Assembly: GCA_963824705.1 (NCBI GenBank)
Contig: CAWGQE010000003.1
Span: 2,108,001-2,172,000, forward strand
From: VRUE01 sp963824705
GTDB lineage: Bacteria > Actinomycetota > Thermoleophilia > Solirubrobacterales > 70-9
Direction of reading: 5' to 3'
Length of the DNA stretch: 64,000 nucleotides
The position numbers and the translations under genes were made by a program. Of the stretch, positions 50,500 through 58,338 are shown piece by piece. The notes below the pieces were generated by a model. It was not told the DNA's origin. It saw only the letters and a program-made list of their open reading frames with translations, and searched no databases. Each line of letters opens with the position of its first letter. Within the stretch, counting starts at the first letter, position 1.

Positions 50500-51291
50500 A
50501 TGAGTGAATCCCTCCCCACCCTCTGGCAGATCGACGTCTCCCACTACAGCGAGAAGGCGCGTTGGGCGCTGGCCTGGAAGGAAGTCGAGCATCGCCGCCA
50601 CTCGCCCGTCCCCGGCGCCCACATGGCCGTTGCCCTCTGGCTCACCCGCGGCGCTCACTACACCTTCCCGGTGCTCAGCATCGACGGGCAGCGGATCGGC
50701 GACTCGACCGCGATCGTTGCCGCGCTAGAGGAGCGCTACCCCGAGCCGCCGCTCTACCCCGCGGACATCGCCGAGCGGCGCCGCGCGCTCGAGCTGGAGG
50801 AGTTCTTCGACGAGGAGCTGGGGCCGTACGTTCGTCAGCTCGCCTGGTACGAGTTCGGCAACGACCCGGAGAGCTTCGCGAAGCTGATGGAACAGACCGC
50901 CCCCAAGCCCTTGGCCAAGTTCAGCGGCCCGACGGCCGCCTACGCCCGTGCCTACACCGCCCTGCGCTTCCGCGCCGGCGACGCCGCCGAGGCAGAACGA
51001 GGGCGCGCCAAGGTCCTCGCCGGCCTCGACCGACTGGAGGCCGAGCTCGGCGATGGCGAGTACCTGGTCGGAGACCGGTTCAGCGTCGCCGACCTCACCG
51101 CCGCCTCGCTCTTCTACCCCCTCGCCCTTCCCGAGGAGGGCCCGCTCAACGCCGACTCGCCTTCGGCGAAAGGGTTCGACGCGTTTCGCCAACCGCTCGA
51201 GCAGCGCCGCGGAGTCAAATGGGTGAAGGAGATGTTCCGCCTCCACCGCAAGCCGGCGAAGGCGCCCGCCGCGGCGATGGCGTCGAGCTAG
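50500..51291 (+). CDS. Glutathione-S-transferase-fold protein
   Basis: 263 residues. The N-terminal thioredoxin-like part (LWQIDVSHYSEKARWALAWK, then FPVLSIDGQRIGDSTAIVAAL with the cis-Pro and the S/T-D pair) and the all-helical C-terminal part (YLVGDRFSVADLTAASL) are those of GST proteins. Actinobacteria usually lack glutathione, so it may use mycothiol or serve a non-catalytic role. The catalytic Ser/Tyr is probably in HYSEKAR. Confidence 0.85.
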   Translation: MSESLPTLWQIDVSHYSEKARWALAWKEVEHRRHSPVPGAHMAVALWLTRGAHYTFPVLSIDGQRIGDSTAIVAALEERYPEPPLYPADIAERRRALELEEFFDEELGPYVRQLAWYEFGNDPESFAKLMEQTAPKPLAKFSGPTAAYARAYTALRFRAGDAAEAERGRAKVLAGLDRLEAELGDGEYLVGDRFSVADLTAASLFYPLALPEEGPLNADSPSAKGFDAFRQPLEQRRGVKWVKEMFRLHRKPAKAPAAAMASS

Positions 51292-51314
51292 GCACGCGCG
51301 GCGCCCAGGAACGC

Positions 51315-52112
51315 TCAGCCACCGATCGGGGCCCGCGGGCTGGGTCCCCAGAAGACCACCGTCCCCAACATCCCGATGATGTGGACGAGGATGATGTTGA
51401 CGACCATCGACTGGGCGGTGGCGGTACCGACACCGACCGGTCCACCCGACGCGGTGTAGCCGTAGTAACAGCCGACGACGACGATCGCGGTCGCCATCAC
51501 CATTCCCTTGGTCAGGCTGTAGAGCACGTCCACGGGATCCTGAAACATCCAGAAGATCAGCAGGTAGCCGCCCGAGGAGACGTCGCCGATCTGATCGACC
51601 ACGGCTATGTAGCTGGCGAAGTACATGACCCCGATCGCGACCAGATAGATGAACGGCAGGGCGATCCAGGCACCGAGCAGGCGGGTCGCGGCGAGGAACG
51701 TCACCGGCTGGATACCCATCACCTCGAGCGCGTCGATCTCGTCGGAGATCCGCATCGCGCCGATCTCGGCGACGATCCCGGTGCCGACCTTGGCCGCGAG
51801 TATGTAGCCGAAGGCGTACGGCAGCGCCTCGCGCAGGTCGCAGTAGGCCGAAAAGAGGCCAGCGTAGGAGGGCGCGCCGACGGAGCGGTTGAAATAGGCG
51901 CCGATCACGCCGCACTGAAGGCCGAGGATGAAGACGAAGGCCCAGATGACCAACGCTGAGCCGAGGATCAGGATCCCGCCCTGGCGCAGGCTCTCGCCGA
52001 AGTACCGCCCGACGCGCCCCGAGTAGACCAGCCCGGCGACCCGCGAGCCGAAGCGGGCGACCTCGCCGAAGGAGTCGAGCCAGTTGCGGGGGACGTCGAG
52101 CCAGCCGATCAT
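51315..52112 (-). CDS. MlaE/YrbE-family ABC permease (second of pair)
   Basis: 265 residues. TM helices and the YrbE signature AAKVGTGIVAEIGAMRISDEIDAL with GIQPVTFLAATRLLG are present, as is the GxxGVGxAT region near the C-terminus. Such permeases are the membrane part of lipid-moving MCE systems. It follows the first permease by 13 nt. No MCE substrate-binding protein or ATPase adjoins it, since the strand turns after its stop. Confidence 0.88.
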   Translation of the reverse strand: MIGWLDVPRNWLDSFGEVARFGSRVAGLVYSGRVGRYFGESLRQGGILILGSALVIWAFVFILGLQCGVIGAYFNRSVGAPSYAGLFSAYCDLREALPYAFGYILAAKVGTGIVAEIGAMRISDEIDALEVMGIQPVTFLAATRLLGAWIALPFIYLVAIGVMYFASYIAVVDQIGDVSSGGYLLIFWMFQDPVDVLYSLTKGMVMATAIVVVGCYYGYTASGGPVGVGTATAQSMVVNIILVHIIGMLGTVVFWGPSPRAPIGG

Positions 52113-52125
52113 CGCTGAGCGCCTC

Positions 52126-52917
52126 TCACCGGATCGACTGCAGTTCCGGATTACTGGCGAGGAGCACAGCGGTGAAGACGTAGAGGAAGAAGAAGACGCC
52201 CATGAAGGCGATCACGACCGCCTGGTTGACCGCCCGACCGACTCCCGCCGCGCCGCCGGTCGCGGTCATTCCCTTGTAGCAACATACGACCGCGACGATC
52301 CCGCCGAACATCGAGCACATCAGGACGGAGCCCCAGACGTCGGTCGTCAGCGCATTGGTGAAGAGCGTCGCGAAGAAGCCGCCCAGCGGCTGGCCGTAGA
52401 TCAGCTCGGCGACGATGCCGGCGCTGAGGCCGAAGACGATCGCGAAGACGTCGAGTAGCCCGGTGATGAGGATCAACGCCAGGAAGCGCGGCACGACCAG
52501 GTTCTTGATCGGGTCGACGCCGAGCACCTGCAGGGCGTCGAGCTCCTCGCGGATCTTGCGGGCGCCGAGGTCGGCGGTGATCGCGGTGCCCGCGACCCCG
52601 CCGACGACGATCGCGGTGACGATCGGGCCGATCTGGCGCACGGCGATCACGACGAAGAAGCCTCCCAGCCGGTCGAGGGCGCCGAAGAGATGCAGGATGC
52701 CGGCGGCCTGCAGCCCCGGCGCACCCAGGCAGAGGGCGAACGTGGAGATGGTCATCGGGAACCAGGAGAGCTTGAGCACGAAGAGGAACTGGCCGACCAG
52801 CTCCTCGCCGTATGGGTATGGGGGCCTGATCGCGGAGATGATCGTCCGCGCGGCCAGGATCATCATCTCCCCGACCTGCTCGAAGAAGGACTTGGCGGGG
52901 AGAAGGGCCCGCGTCAC
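52126..52917 (-). CDS. MlaE/YrbE-family ABC permease (first of pair)
   Basis: 263 residues from a GTG at 52917 overlapping the GntR stop (GTGA). It has five TM helices and the permease motif GVAGTAITADLGARKIREELDA (partial reading) with VLGVDPIKNLVVPRFL. Members move lipids or sterols across the envelope together with MCE proteins. Coupling to a GntR-type regulator suggests substrate-responsive expression. Confidence 0.88.
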   Translation of the reverse strand: MTRALLPAKSFFEQVGEMMILAARTIISAIRPPYPYGEELVGQFLFVLKLSWFPMTISTFALCLGAPGLQAAGILHLFGALDRLGGFFVVIAVRQIGPIVTAIVVGGVAGTAITADLGARKIREELDALQVLGVDPIKNLVVPRFLALILITGLLDVFAIVFGLSAGIVAELIYGQPLGGFFATLFTNALTTDVWGSVLMCSMFGGIVAVVCCYKGMTATGGAAGVGRAVNQAVVIAFMGVFFFLYVFTAVLLASNPELQSIR

Positions 52918-53645
52918 AGCTTGTGCCGCCACCAGCTCGTCGCTCGCTCGAGCGGGCTCGCGTCCTGTGCTCTTTCGCGCCCCGTCTGCCGTGCGCGTTG
53001 CTCGGCGGCCCGCTGGGCTTCGGAGAGCTGCGCGATCAGGGTGTCGCGGGTCTGCTCCAACTCCTCCACCCGGGCGACGTGAGCGCTGGCGCGGCGCGGC
53101 GCCGTCGGCAGGTCGCGCGGCAGGTCGCGCGGGTAGGTGGCCAGCTCGGCCTCGAGCCGGGCGATCTGACGGCGCAGCTCGTGCCGCACCTCGATCGCCT
53201 CCCCCTCCTCGGTCAAGTCGGGAAGCTCGCTCGGTGCCGTGGTGGGGACGTCGTCCAATCCCCCCGGCATGCTTGCGCAGGCCGAAGCCACGACCGCAAG
53301 CTGGCGCGGGCTGAGACCGGCATCGTGGGCGCGGCGCAGCGCATCGGTTGCGATCTCCTCCAACTGCGCGGCCGGCTCGATGCCCTCGGCGACGAAGGTG
53401 CCCTGACCCTGGTGACTGACGACCAGCCCCTCCTGCTCGAGCCCGGCGTAGACCGCCCGCACGGTGTTCACGTTGACCCCGGCCCAGTCCGAAAGGCGGC
53501 GGAAGCTGGGTAGCCGTTCGCCGGAAGCGAGGTGACCGGTGGCGATCAGCGCCCGCAGGCGCCAGGTCAGCTGCAGGCCTACGGGAAGCTCATCGTCGGG
53601 ATCGATCGAGAAAGGCGTTAGATCGCTCGCGGCTTGCTGTGCCAT
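52914..53645 (-). CDS. GntR-family transcriptional regulator
   Basis: 243 residues from the ATG at 53645. The N-terminal winged helix (LTWRLRALIATGHLASGERL, SDWAGVNVNTVRAVYAGLEQ, GLVVSHQGQGTFVA) is the GntR DNA-binding domain, starting at about residue 20. The C-terminus is not a FadR- or UTRA-type ligand domain but a long helical coiled-coil region. It is the first gene of a three-gene transcript with the YrbE pair and probably regulates itself via the repeats in its own promoter. Confidence 0.86.
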   Translation of the reverse strand: MAQQAASDLTPFSIDPDDELPVGLQLTWRLRALIATGHLASGERLPSFRRLSDWAGVNVNTVRAVYAGLEQEGLVVSHQGQGTFVAEGIEPAAQLEEIATDALRRAHDAGLSPRQLAVVASACASMPGGLDDVPTTAPSELPDLTEEGEAIEVRHELRRQIARLEAELATYPRDLPRDLPTAPRRASAHVARVEELEQTRDTLIAQLSEAQRAAEQRARQTGRERAQDASPLERATSWWRHKL

Positions 53646-53654
53646 TGCGGGAGC

Positions 53655-53683
53655 ACAATAGTCCACAATAGTGTGCCAGTCAA
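53655..53683 (-). promoter_or_regulatory. Promoter/operator of the GntR-YrbE transcript, leaderless
   Basis: On the minus strand TTGACT (53683-53678) and TATTGT (53660-53655) are separated by exactly 17 nt, so transcription would begin a few nt before the ATG at 53645. ACTATTGTG occurs twice (10 bp apart) and GCACA/TGTGC flank it, an obvious site for self-control. The -35 box overlaps the preceding stop codon. Confidence 0.6.
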
Positions 53684-54069
53684 CTAGTACAGTCAGACTT
53701 GCCAAGCATGGCACAGGCTCCGCTGGTCCAGCCATTTTCGGTATGCGAAAGCAGCAGGCCATAACGACGGCCAATCTCGGTTGGCAAACCACAAGCCGCG
53801 GAGTCATGGGCGCTATCCACGGAAATAACGCTGCCGGGCTCGATCCCCCCGCCACTCTTATAGACACGCTGCACCTGGTAGCGGTAGAGCGCCCTTTGGC
53901 GGTTCTGCGGAACCACCTTCAGCAAGCGCCCGGCGATGGCCGCGTCAGCCCCCTTCATCGCCTCGCTCCGCGAGATCGGCGCGCACGAGCAGGCCTGGGC
54001 GCCCGTGGCGAAGACCAGGGCGCCCAGGACGACGACGATTGCCGCAACGGAAAGTCGCCTCCCTCGCAC
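53680..54069 (-). CDS. Secreted NTR/TIMP-like small protein
   Basis: 129 residues, with a signal peptide (about 1-26, ending GAQA). The mature protein begins CSCAP, as in tissue-inhibitor-of-metalloprotease/netrin-like (NTR) domains whose N-terminal Cys-x-Cys forms disulfides. Later Cys residues (AACGLP, GACAMLGKSDC) could complete them. The family in bacteria has no settled function. Lies just upstream of GntR on the same strand. Confidence 0.6.
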   Translation of the reverse strand: MRGRRLSVAAIVVVLGALVFATGAQACSCAPISRSEAMKGADAAIAGRLLKVVPQNRQRALYRYQVQRVYKSGGGIEPGSVISVDSAHDSAACGLPTEIGRRYGLLLSHTENGWTSGACAMLGKSDCTS

Positions 54070-54105
54070 CGATCAAATGTAGAGAGAAACGCCGAATTTC
54101 ACAAA

Positions 54106-55140
54106 TCACGGCGTCAAAACTATCTTCAGAGCCTCGCGATTGTCGTAGAGCTCGTAGGCCTCCGCCGCCTGGTCGAGCTTCATGTGGTGGGTGACGAGCG
54201 GCGCTGGGTCGAGCTTGCCGGCCTCGAGCAGGCCGAGCACGCGGTCGACGTGGGCAATCACGTTGGCCAGGCCGAGCCGCAGCGTCAGGCCCTTGAGCCA
54301 GGCGAGGCCGAGGGGCACCTCGCCCTTGCCGGCGTAAGCCCCGATTCCCGAGACGGTGCCGGCGTCGCGCGCGAGGCTGACCGCCATCGACAGCGGGCCG
54401 GGGTCGCCGACGGCGTCGACGACGACGTCGACGCCACGACCCTCGGTGGCTCCACGCACTGCCCGCTTCGGCTCGTCCTCGCCAAGGTGGAGAGGGACGG
54501 CGCCGAAACGCTCGGCCATCAACAGCCGCTCCCCGACCGAGTCGATCGCGAAGACCTTGGTCGCCCCCGCCGCCAACGCCGCCTGTACCGCGCATAGCCC
54601 GACCGGTCCGAGACCGAGGACGGCAACGGTGTCGCCGGCCCGCGTGCCGGCGTGGGCAATCGCGTGGTAGCCGGTGCCCATCACGTCGCCGGCGAAGAGC
54701 GCCACCTCGTCGGACATCCCCTGCGGAACCCGCCGCAGGGTCAGGTTGGCGCGCGGCACCAGCAGCTGCTCGGCCTGGGCGCCCTGCAGGTCGCCCAAAT
54801 GCGAGCCGTGACCGAAAGTCCGGCCGTGCTCGCAGCGGTGGTAGTCGCCGCGCAGGCAGGCAACGCAGGTGGCGCAAGCGGTGTGAAAGCAGCCGAGCAC
54901 ACGGTCGCCGACGGCGACGCGCTCGACGTCGGCGCCGGCGGCGAGCACCGTGCCGACGAACTCGTGCCCGATCGTGAAGCCAGGCTCGACCGGAACGCGG
55001 CCGTGGTAGATGTGGAGGTCCGAGCCGCAGATCCCACTCGCCTCGACCCGTACCACCGCATCGTCGGCGGCGACGATCTCGGGATCGGCCTTCTCCTCGA
55101 TCCGAACCTCTCCCGGCGCTTGAAAAGTAACGGCGCGCAT
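54106..55140 (-). CDS. Zinc-dependent alcohol dehydrogenase
   Basis: 344 residues. ASGICGSDLHIYHG (catalytic zinc Cys), GHEFVGTV (His-Glu), a structural zinc cluster (CATCVACLRGDYHRCEHG) and the nucleotide site AVLGLGPVGLCAVQAAL give a medium-chain zinc alcohol dehydrogenase, close to threonine or sorbitol dehydrogenase types. It oxidises an alcohol with NAD(P)+. The substrate is not clear from the neighbourhood. Confidence 0.9.
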   Translation of the reverse strand: MRAVTFQAPGEVRIEEKADPEIVAADDAVVRVEASGICGSDLHIYHGRVPVEPGFTIGHEFVGTVLAAGADVERVAVGDRVLGCFHTACATCVACLRGDYHRCEHGRTFGHGSHLGDLQGAQAEQLLVPRANLTLRRVPQGMSDEVALFAGDVMGTGYHAIAHAGTRAGDTVAVLGLGPVGLCAVQAALAAGATKVFAIDSVGERLLMAERFGAVPLHLGEDEPKRAVRGATEGRGVDVVVDAVGDPGPLSMAVSLARDAGTVSGIGAYAGKGEVPLGLAWLKGLTLRLGLANVIAHVDRVLGLLEAGKLDPAPLVTHHMKLDQAAEAYELYDNREALKIVLTP

Positions 55141-55167
55141 GCGCCGCCAACCGTATCCGACCCGGCT

Positions 55168-56574
55168 CTAACCGACCGGGACGCCGGCGACCTGGAAGCG
55201 GCCCGAATCGACACCGGGGTTCGCGGTCTCGGCGATCCGGGCTTCCAATGACAGCTCTTTCTCGAAGTCGGCCTCCTCGCCGTGGCGGAAGGAGACGTCC
55301 TGGTCCTCGATCAGCTCGATGAAGACCTCGACGAAGCGGGCGTCAAGCTGCTTGCCGGAGACGCGGCGCAGCTCCTGGATCGCCTCATAGCTGGAGGTCG
55401 GGGTGCGGTAGGAGTCGCGCGCGGTCATCACGTCGTAGGTGTCGGCGACGGAGATGATCCGGGCCAGCTCGGGAATGTCGTCGCCTTCCAAGCCGCGCGG
55501 GTAGCCTTTGCCGTCGATCCGCTCGTGGTGGGCGAGGATGATGTCGGCGACCGGGCCGTAGCCGTCGAGCGAGGAGACGACACGGGCACCCTGCTGCGGA
55601 TGACGGCGGATCAGCATCCAGTCTTCGTCGGTCAGCGGCACGTTGGCCTTCAAGATCCGATCGGGAAGGATGAACTTGCCGATGTCGTGCAGCAGCGCCG
55701 CGATGTGGACGAGCTCCTCCTCGCGCTTGGAGAACCCGGCGCGCTGGGCGATCGCCCGCGAGTAACGGGCGACGGCTGCGCTGTGGCGGGCGGTCATCTG
55801 GTCCCGCAGGTCGAGCGTGCGCAGCAGCGCGCTCAACATCCCGACCTGGAAGCTGGCCAGCTGGTTGGTCCGCTCCTCGAGCTCGCGGGCCCGTTCCTGC
55901 GACTTGAGCAAGGCCCCGAGCAGGTACTGGAAGGTGACGAGCACGATGCCGAAGAAGGCGACTCCGGCGAGCCCGATCTGGACGTAGATGAAGGCGACAC
56001 CGCAAGCCATCAGCGCCGCCGCGAGCTCCGAGGGGAGCAGCGGGATCATCACCGTGCGGATCTTCGGGATGAAGGGGGTTCGTTCGACGTAGCTGGTGTA
56101 AGCGCCGATCATGACGAAATTCATCAAGATCCCGCTGGCGAAAGCGCCGAAGACGAAGACGTAGAAGGCGAGGTCGGCGGAGGTGATCTGGGTCGTCTCG
56201 AGTAGCTGCTGGAACCCCACGCCGACCAGCAGCGGGAAGGCCATGAAGGTCAGTGCGTTGACGAGAAGGTCCTGGAAGCCTTCACGGAAGCGGATCCACC
56301 CGATCAGGATCGAGATCAGTCCGATCAACGCCGCCGGCGTCCCGCCCAGGAAGACGATCGCGGTGATCAGGGCGAGGAAGTTGGCCGAGATCTTGAGCCG
56401 CGATTCGGTTTCGATCGACATGATGTCGCTGAACGCCGAGAAGGCAAGCAGCGTCGCGAAGAGCTGCCAGTCCCAGTTGGCTTTCGGCGCCTCCCAGACG
56501 GCGGCGGCGACGACCCCGACCAAGGCAATCGCCAGGACCACGGTGCTCAACCTGGTGGGTCGCTCTGTCTGCAT
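55168..56574 (-). CDS. HD-GYP c-di-GMP phosphodiesterase with membrane sensor domain
   Basis: 468 residues. The N-terminal half has about six to eight TM helices, of the MASE-like kind. The C-terminal half holds HSAAVARYSRAIAQ, AALLHDIGKFILPD (HD), HHERIDGKGYPRGLEG (HHxxxDGxGYP, the GYP motif) and VADTYDVMTA, all complete. It should hydrolyse c-di-GMP. It is the only intact c-di-GMP-related catalytic domain in the window; the GGDEF protein at 33962 is degenerate. The promoter lies in the 455-bp gap upstream. Confidence 0.9.
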   Translation of the reverse strand: MQTERPTRLSTVVLAIALVGVVAAAVWEAPKANWDWQLFATLLAFSAFSDIMSIETESRLKISANFLALITAIVFLGGTPAALIGLISILIGWIRFREGFQDLLVNALTFMAFPLLVGVGFQQLLETTQITSADLAFYVFVFGAFASGILMNFVMIGAYTSYVERTPFIPKIRTVMIPLLPSELAAALMACGVAFIYVQIGLAGVAFFGIVLVTFQYLLGALLKSQERARELEERTNQLASFQVGMLSALLRTLDLRDQMTARHSAAVARYSRAIAQRAGFSKREEELVHIAALLHDIGKFILPDRILKANVPLTDEDWMLIRRHPQQGARVVSSLDGYGPVADIILAHHERIDGKGYPRGLEGDDIPELARIISVADTYDVMTARDSYRTPTSSYEAIQELRRVSGKQLDARFVEVFIELIEDQDVSFRHGEEADFEKELSLEARIAETANPGVDSGRFQVAGVPVG

Positions 56575-57029
56575 GGATCGCGCCTGGGTCTTCCGTCGTG
56601 TACGACTCAGCCATGAAGTTTCCCGCCCGACAAGCGATTCCTGCGACTGGGGGCCAAGTCCGCTACAACGGCAACTTCGCTACCAAGGTAGACGCTTGGC
56701 ATGCGCCGGGCAAGCCGCGTGGATCAACTGGCCAATACTTTGCATTTCCGCAAATAGCGGATCCCAGGTGCCAAAAAATGCAAAGGACGCCTATCGGCGC
56801 CCTTTGCAAAGCTCGTGCAGCACCAAGTACATGCTGCGTCAACTGGGAAAGTTTCTATCGTTTGAAGACCATGTCCATACCCCTTCGTCGAAGCCCGGAA
56901 TACTTGCCCCCGCACAAGTTGCCGCGAGGAATGTCTTGATCTGCTGGCAAGTTTGTAGCACAAGTTCGCGAAAAGTTGTGCATCTGCAAGGAAAGTTGTG
57001 CATAAACGTTGTAGGACTTTGACTTAGAA
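56575..57029. other. 455-bp intergenic region with repeats and a possible sRNA
   Basis: The stretch is more A+T-rich than its surroundings. It holds an intrinsic terminator for the minus strand (56773-56808), two TGCACAACT repeats on the minus strand (at 56974-56982 and 56994-57002, 20 bp apart) and gcacaagtt twice on the plus strand (56912, 56958). A minus-strand ORF of 54 codons ends 30 nt before the terminator but has no Shine-Dalgarno. A regulated small RNA is the most likely content. Confidence 0.45.
56773..56808 (-). terminator. Intrinsic terminator of an unassigned minus-strand transcript
   Basis: tgcaaagg/cctttgca arms (56779-56808) with one mismatch and four further pairs are followed on the minus strand by TTTTTT (56773-56778). 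No annotated gene ends here. Confidence 0.75.
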
Positions 57030-58337
57030 ATGAGTAATCCACGCCTGCGCGACCCCCTGCGACGACCCGCATTCCGCCGGCTGGCGATCTCCTACGGGGT
57101 CAACGAGATGGGCGACTGGCTCGGCATCGTCGCCCTCTCAGTGCTCGTCTTCGAGCTCACCGACAGCGCCATGGCGACGGCGTTGCTCTTCATCGGGACC
57201 GGCTTCCTGCCGGCGTTGATGACGCCCTTCTTCGTCGCTCGCCTCGAGCGCCCGCCACCCCGCTTCGTCCTGCCGGCGATCTACGCCATCGAGGCAGCGG
57301 CGTTCGGGGTCCTCGCCCTGCTCGCCGATCACTTCTCGCTGGCCGCGGTCGTCGCCGTCGCCGCGATCGACGGCGCCCTGGCGCTGACCGCGAAGACGCT
57401 GACCCGCGCCGTCACCGCCGCGATGCTCGAGCCGGAGGGCGAGCTGCGCGCCGGCAACGCGGTCCTCAACATCGCCTTCACGGCCGGGGTCGCGATCGGT
57501 CCCGCGATCGCGGGTGCGGTGGTTGCGGCCTTCGGCGTCCAGTCGGCGCTGCTGCTGGACGCTGCCTCCTTCTATGTGATCGGCTGCATCCTGTTGACGG
57601 CGAAGCCGCTGCCGCAGCCCGAGCCGGACCCGGAGGCGGGACTACGGGAACGCGTGCGTGCCGGGCTCGGCTACATCCGCCGCAACCCGACCCTGCGGCG
57701 CCTGCTTGCCGCCGAGGCGGGGGCGCTGATCTTCTTCTCGGTCGTCGTCCCGGTCGAGGTGATCTACGCGAAGGAAACGCTCGGGGTCGGAGCCACGGGA
57801 TACGGCATCCTGCTCGCCAGCTGGGGCATCGGGATGGTGTTCGGCAGCGTCGTCTTCGCAAGGCTGCGTCGCGCCTCGCTGCCGGTTCTCCTCTTCTTCA
57901 GCACCGTCGCGATCGGTGCCGGCTACCTCGGCATGGCGGCCGCGCCGGCGCTTGCCGTCGCCTGCGTGGCCTCGGCCATCGGCGGCCTTGGGAATGGCAT
58001 CCAGTGGGTTGCCGTGATCAGCGCCGTGCAGGAGCTGACCGCGCCGGCGATGCAGGCGCGCGTGCTGGGCACGCTCGAATCGTCCGCCTCGGCAACGCCC
58101 GGCATCGGCTACGTGCTCGGCGGGCTGATAACCACGCAGTGGGGCGCGCGAGCGGCGTTTTTCGTCGCGGGGGCCGGGGTGATGGTCATCGTCATCGTCT
58201 CGGCCATGGTGCTGGGCAGGAATTGGCCGCTGGACAGCGCAAAAGAACGTCCAGGGGATTTTGACGCCGCCGCCGACGAGATTATGGTGGAGTTAATTCC
58301 CGCAGAGCCCCTGCCCAGTCCACAACGGAGGTCGTGA
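57030..58337 (+). CDS. MFS transporter, MFS_3/EntS type
   Basis: 435 residues from the ATG at 57030. Twelve TM helices in two halves; GVNEMGDWLGIVALSVLVFE in TM1 and LLASWGIGMVFGSVVFARL in the second half fit the MFS_3 group of exporters. Drugs, siderophores or metabolites are typical substrates. It sits 1 nt ahead of the oligopeptide-binding lipoprotein gene, so it may be co-transcribed with the ABC transporter. TGCACAACT repeats lie upstream. Confidence 0.85.
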   Translation: MSNPRLRDPLRRPAFRRLAISYGVNEMGDWLGIVALSVLVFELTDSAMATALLFIGTGFLPALMTPFFVARLERPPPRFVLPAIYAIEAAAFGVLALLADHFSLAAVVAVAAIDGALALTAKTLTRAVTAAMLEPEGELRAGNAVLNIAFTAGVAIGPAIAGAVVAAFGVQSALLLDAASFYVIGCILLTAKPLPQPEPDPEAGLRERVRAGLGYIRRNPTLRRLLAAEAGALIFFSVVVPVEVIYAKETLGVGATGYGILLASWGIGMVFGSVVFARLRRASLPVLLFFSTVAIGAGYLGMAAAPALAVACVASAIGGLGNGIQWVAVISAVQELTAPAMQARVLGTLESSASATPGIGYVLGGLITTQWGARAAFFVAGAGVMVIVIVSAMVLGRNWPLDSAKERPGDFDAAADEIMVELIPAEPLPSPQRRS

Positions 58338-58338
58338 C

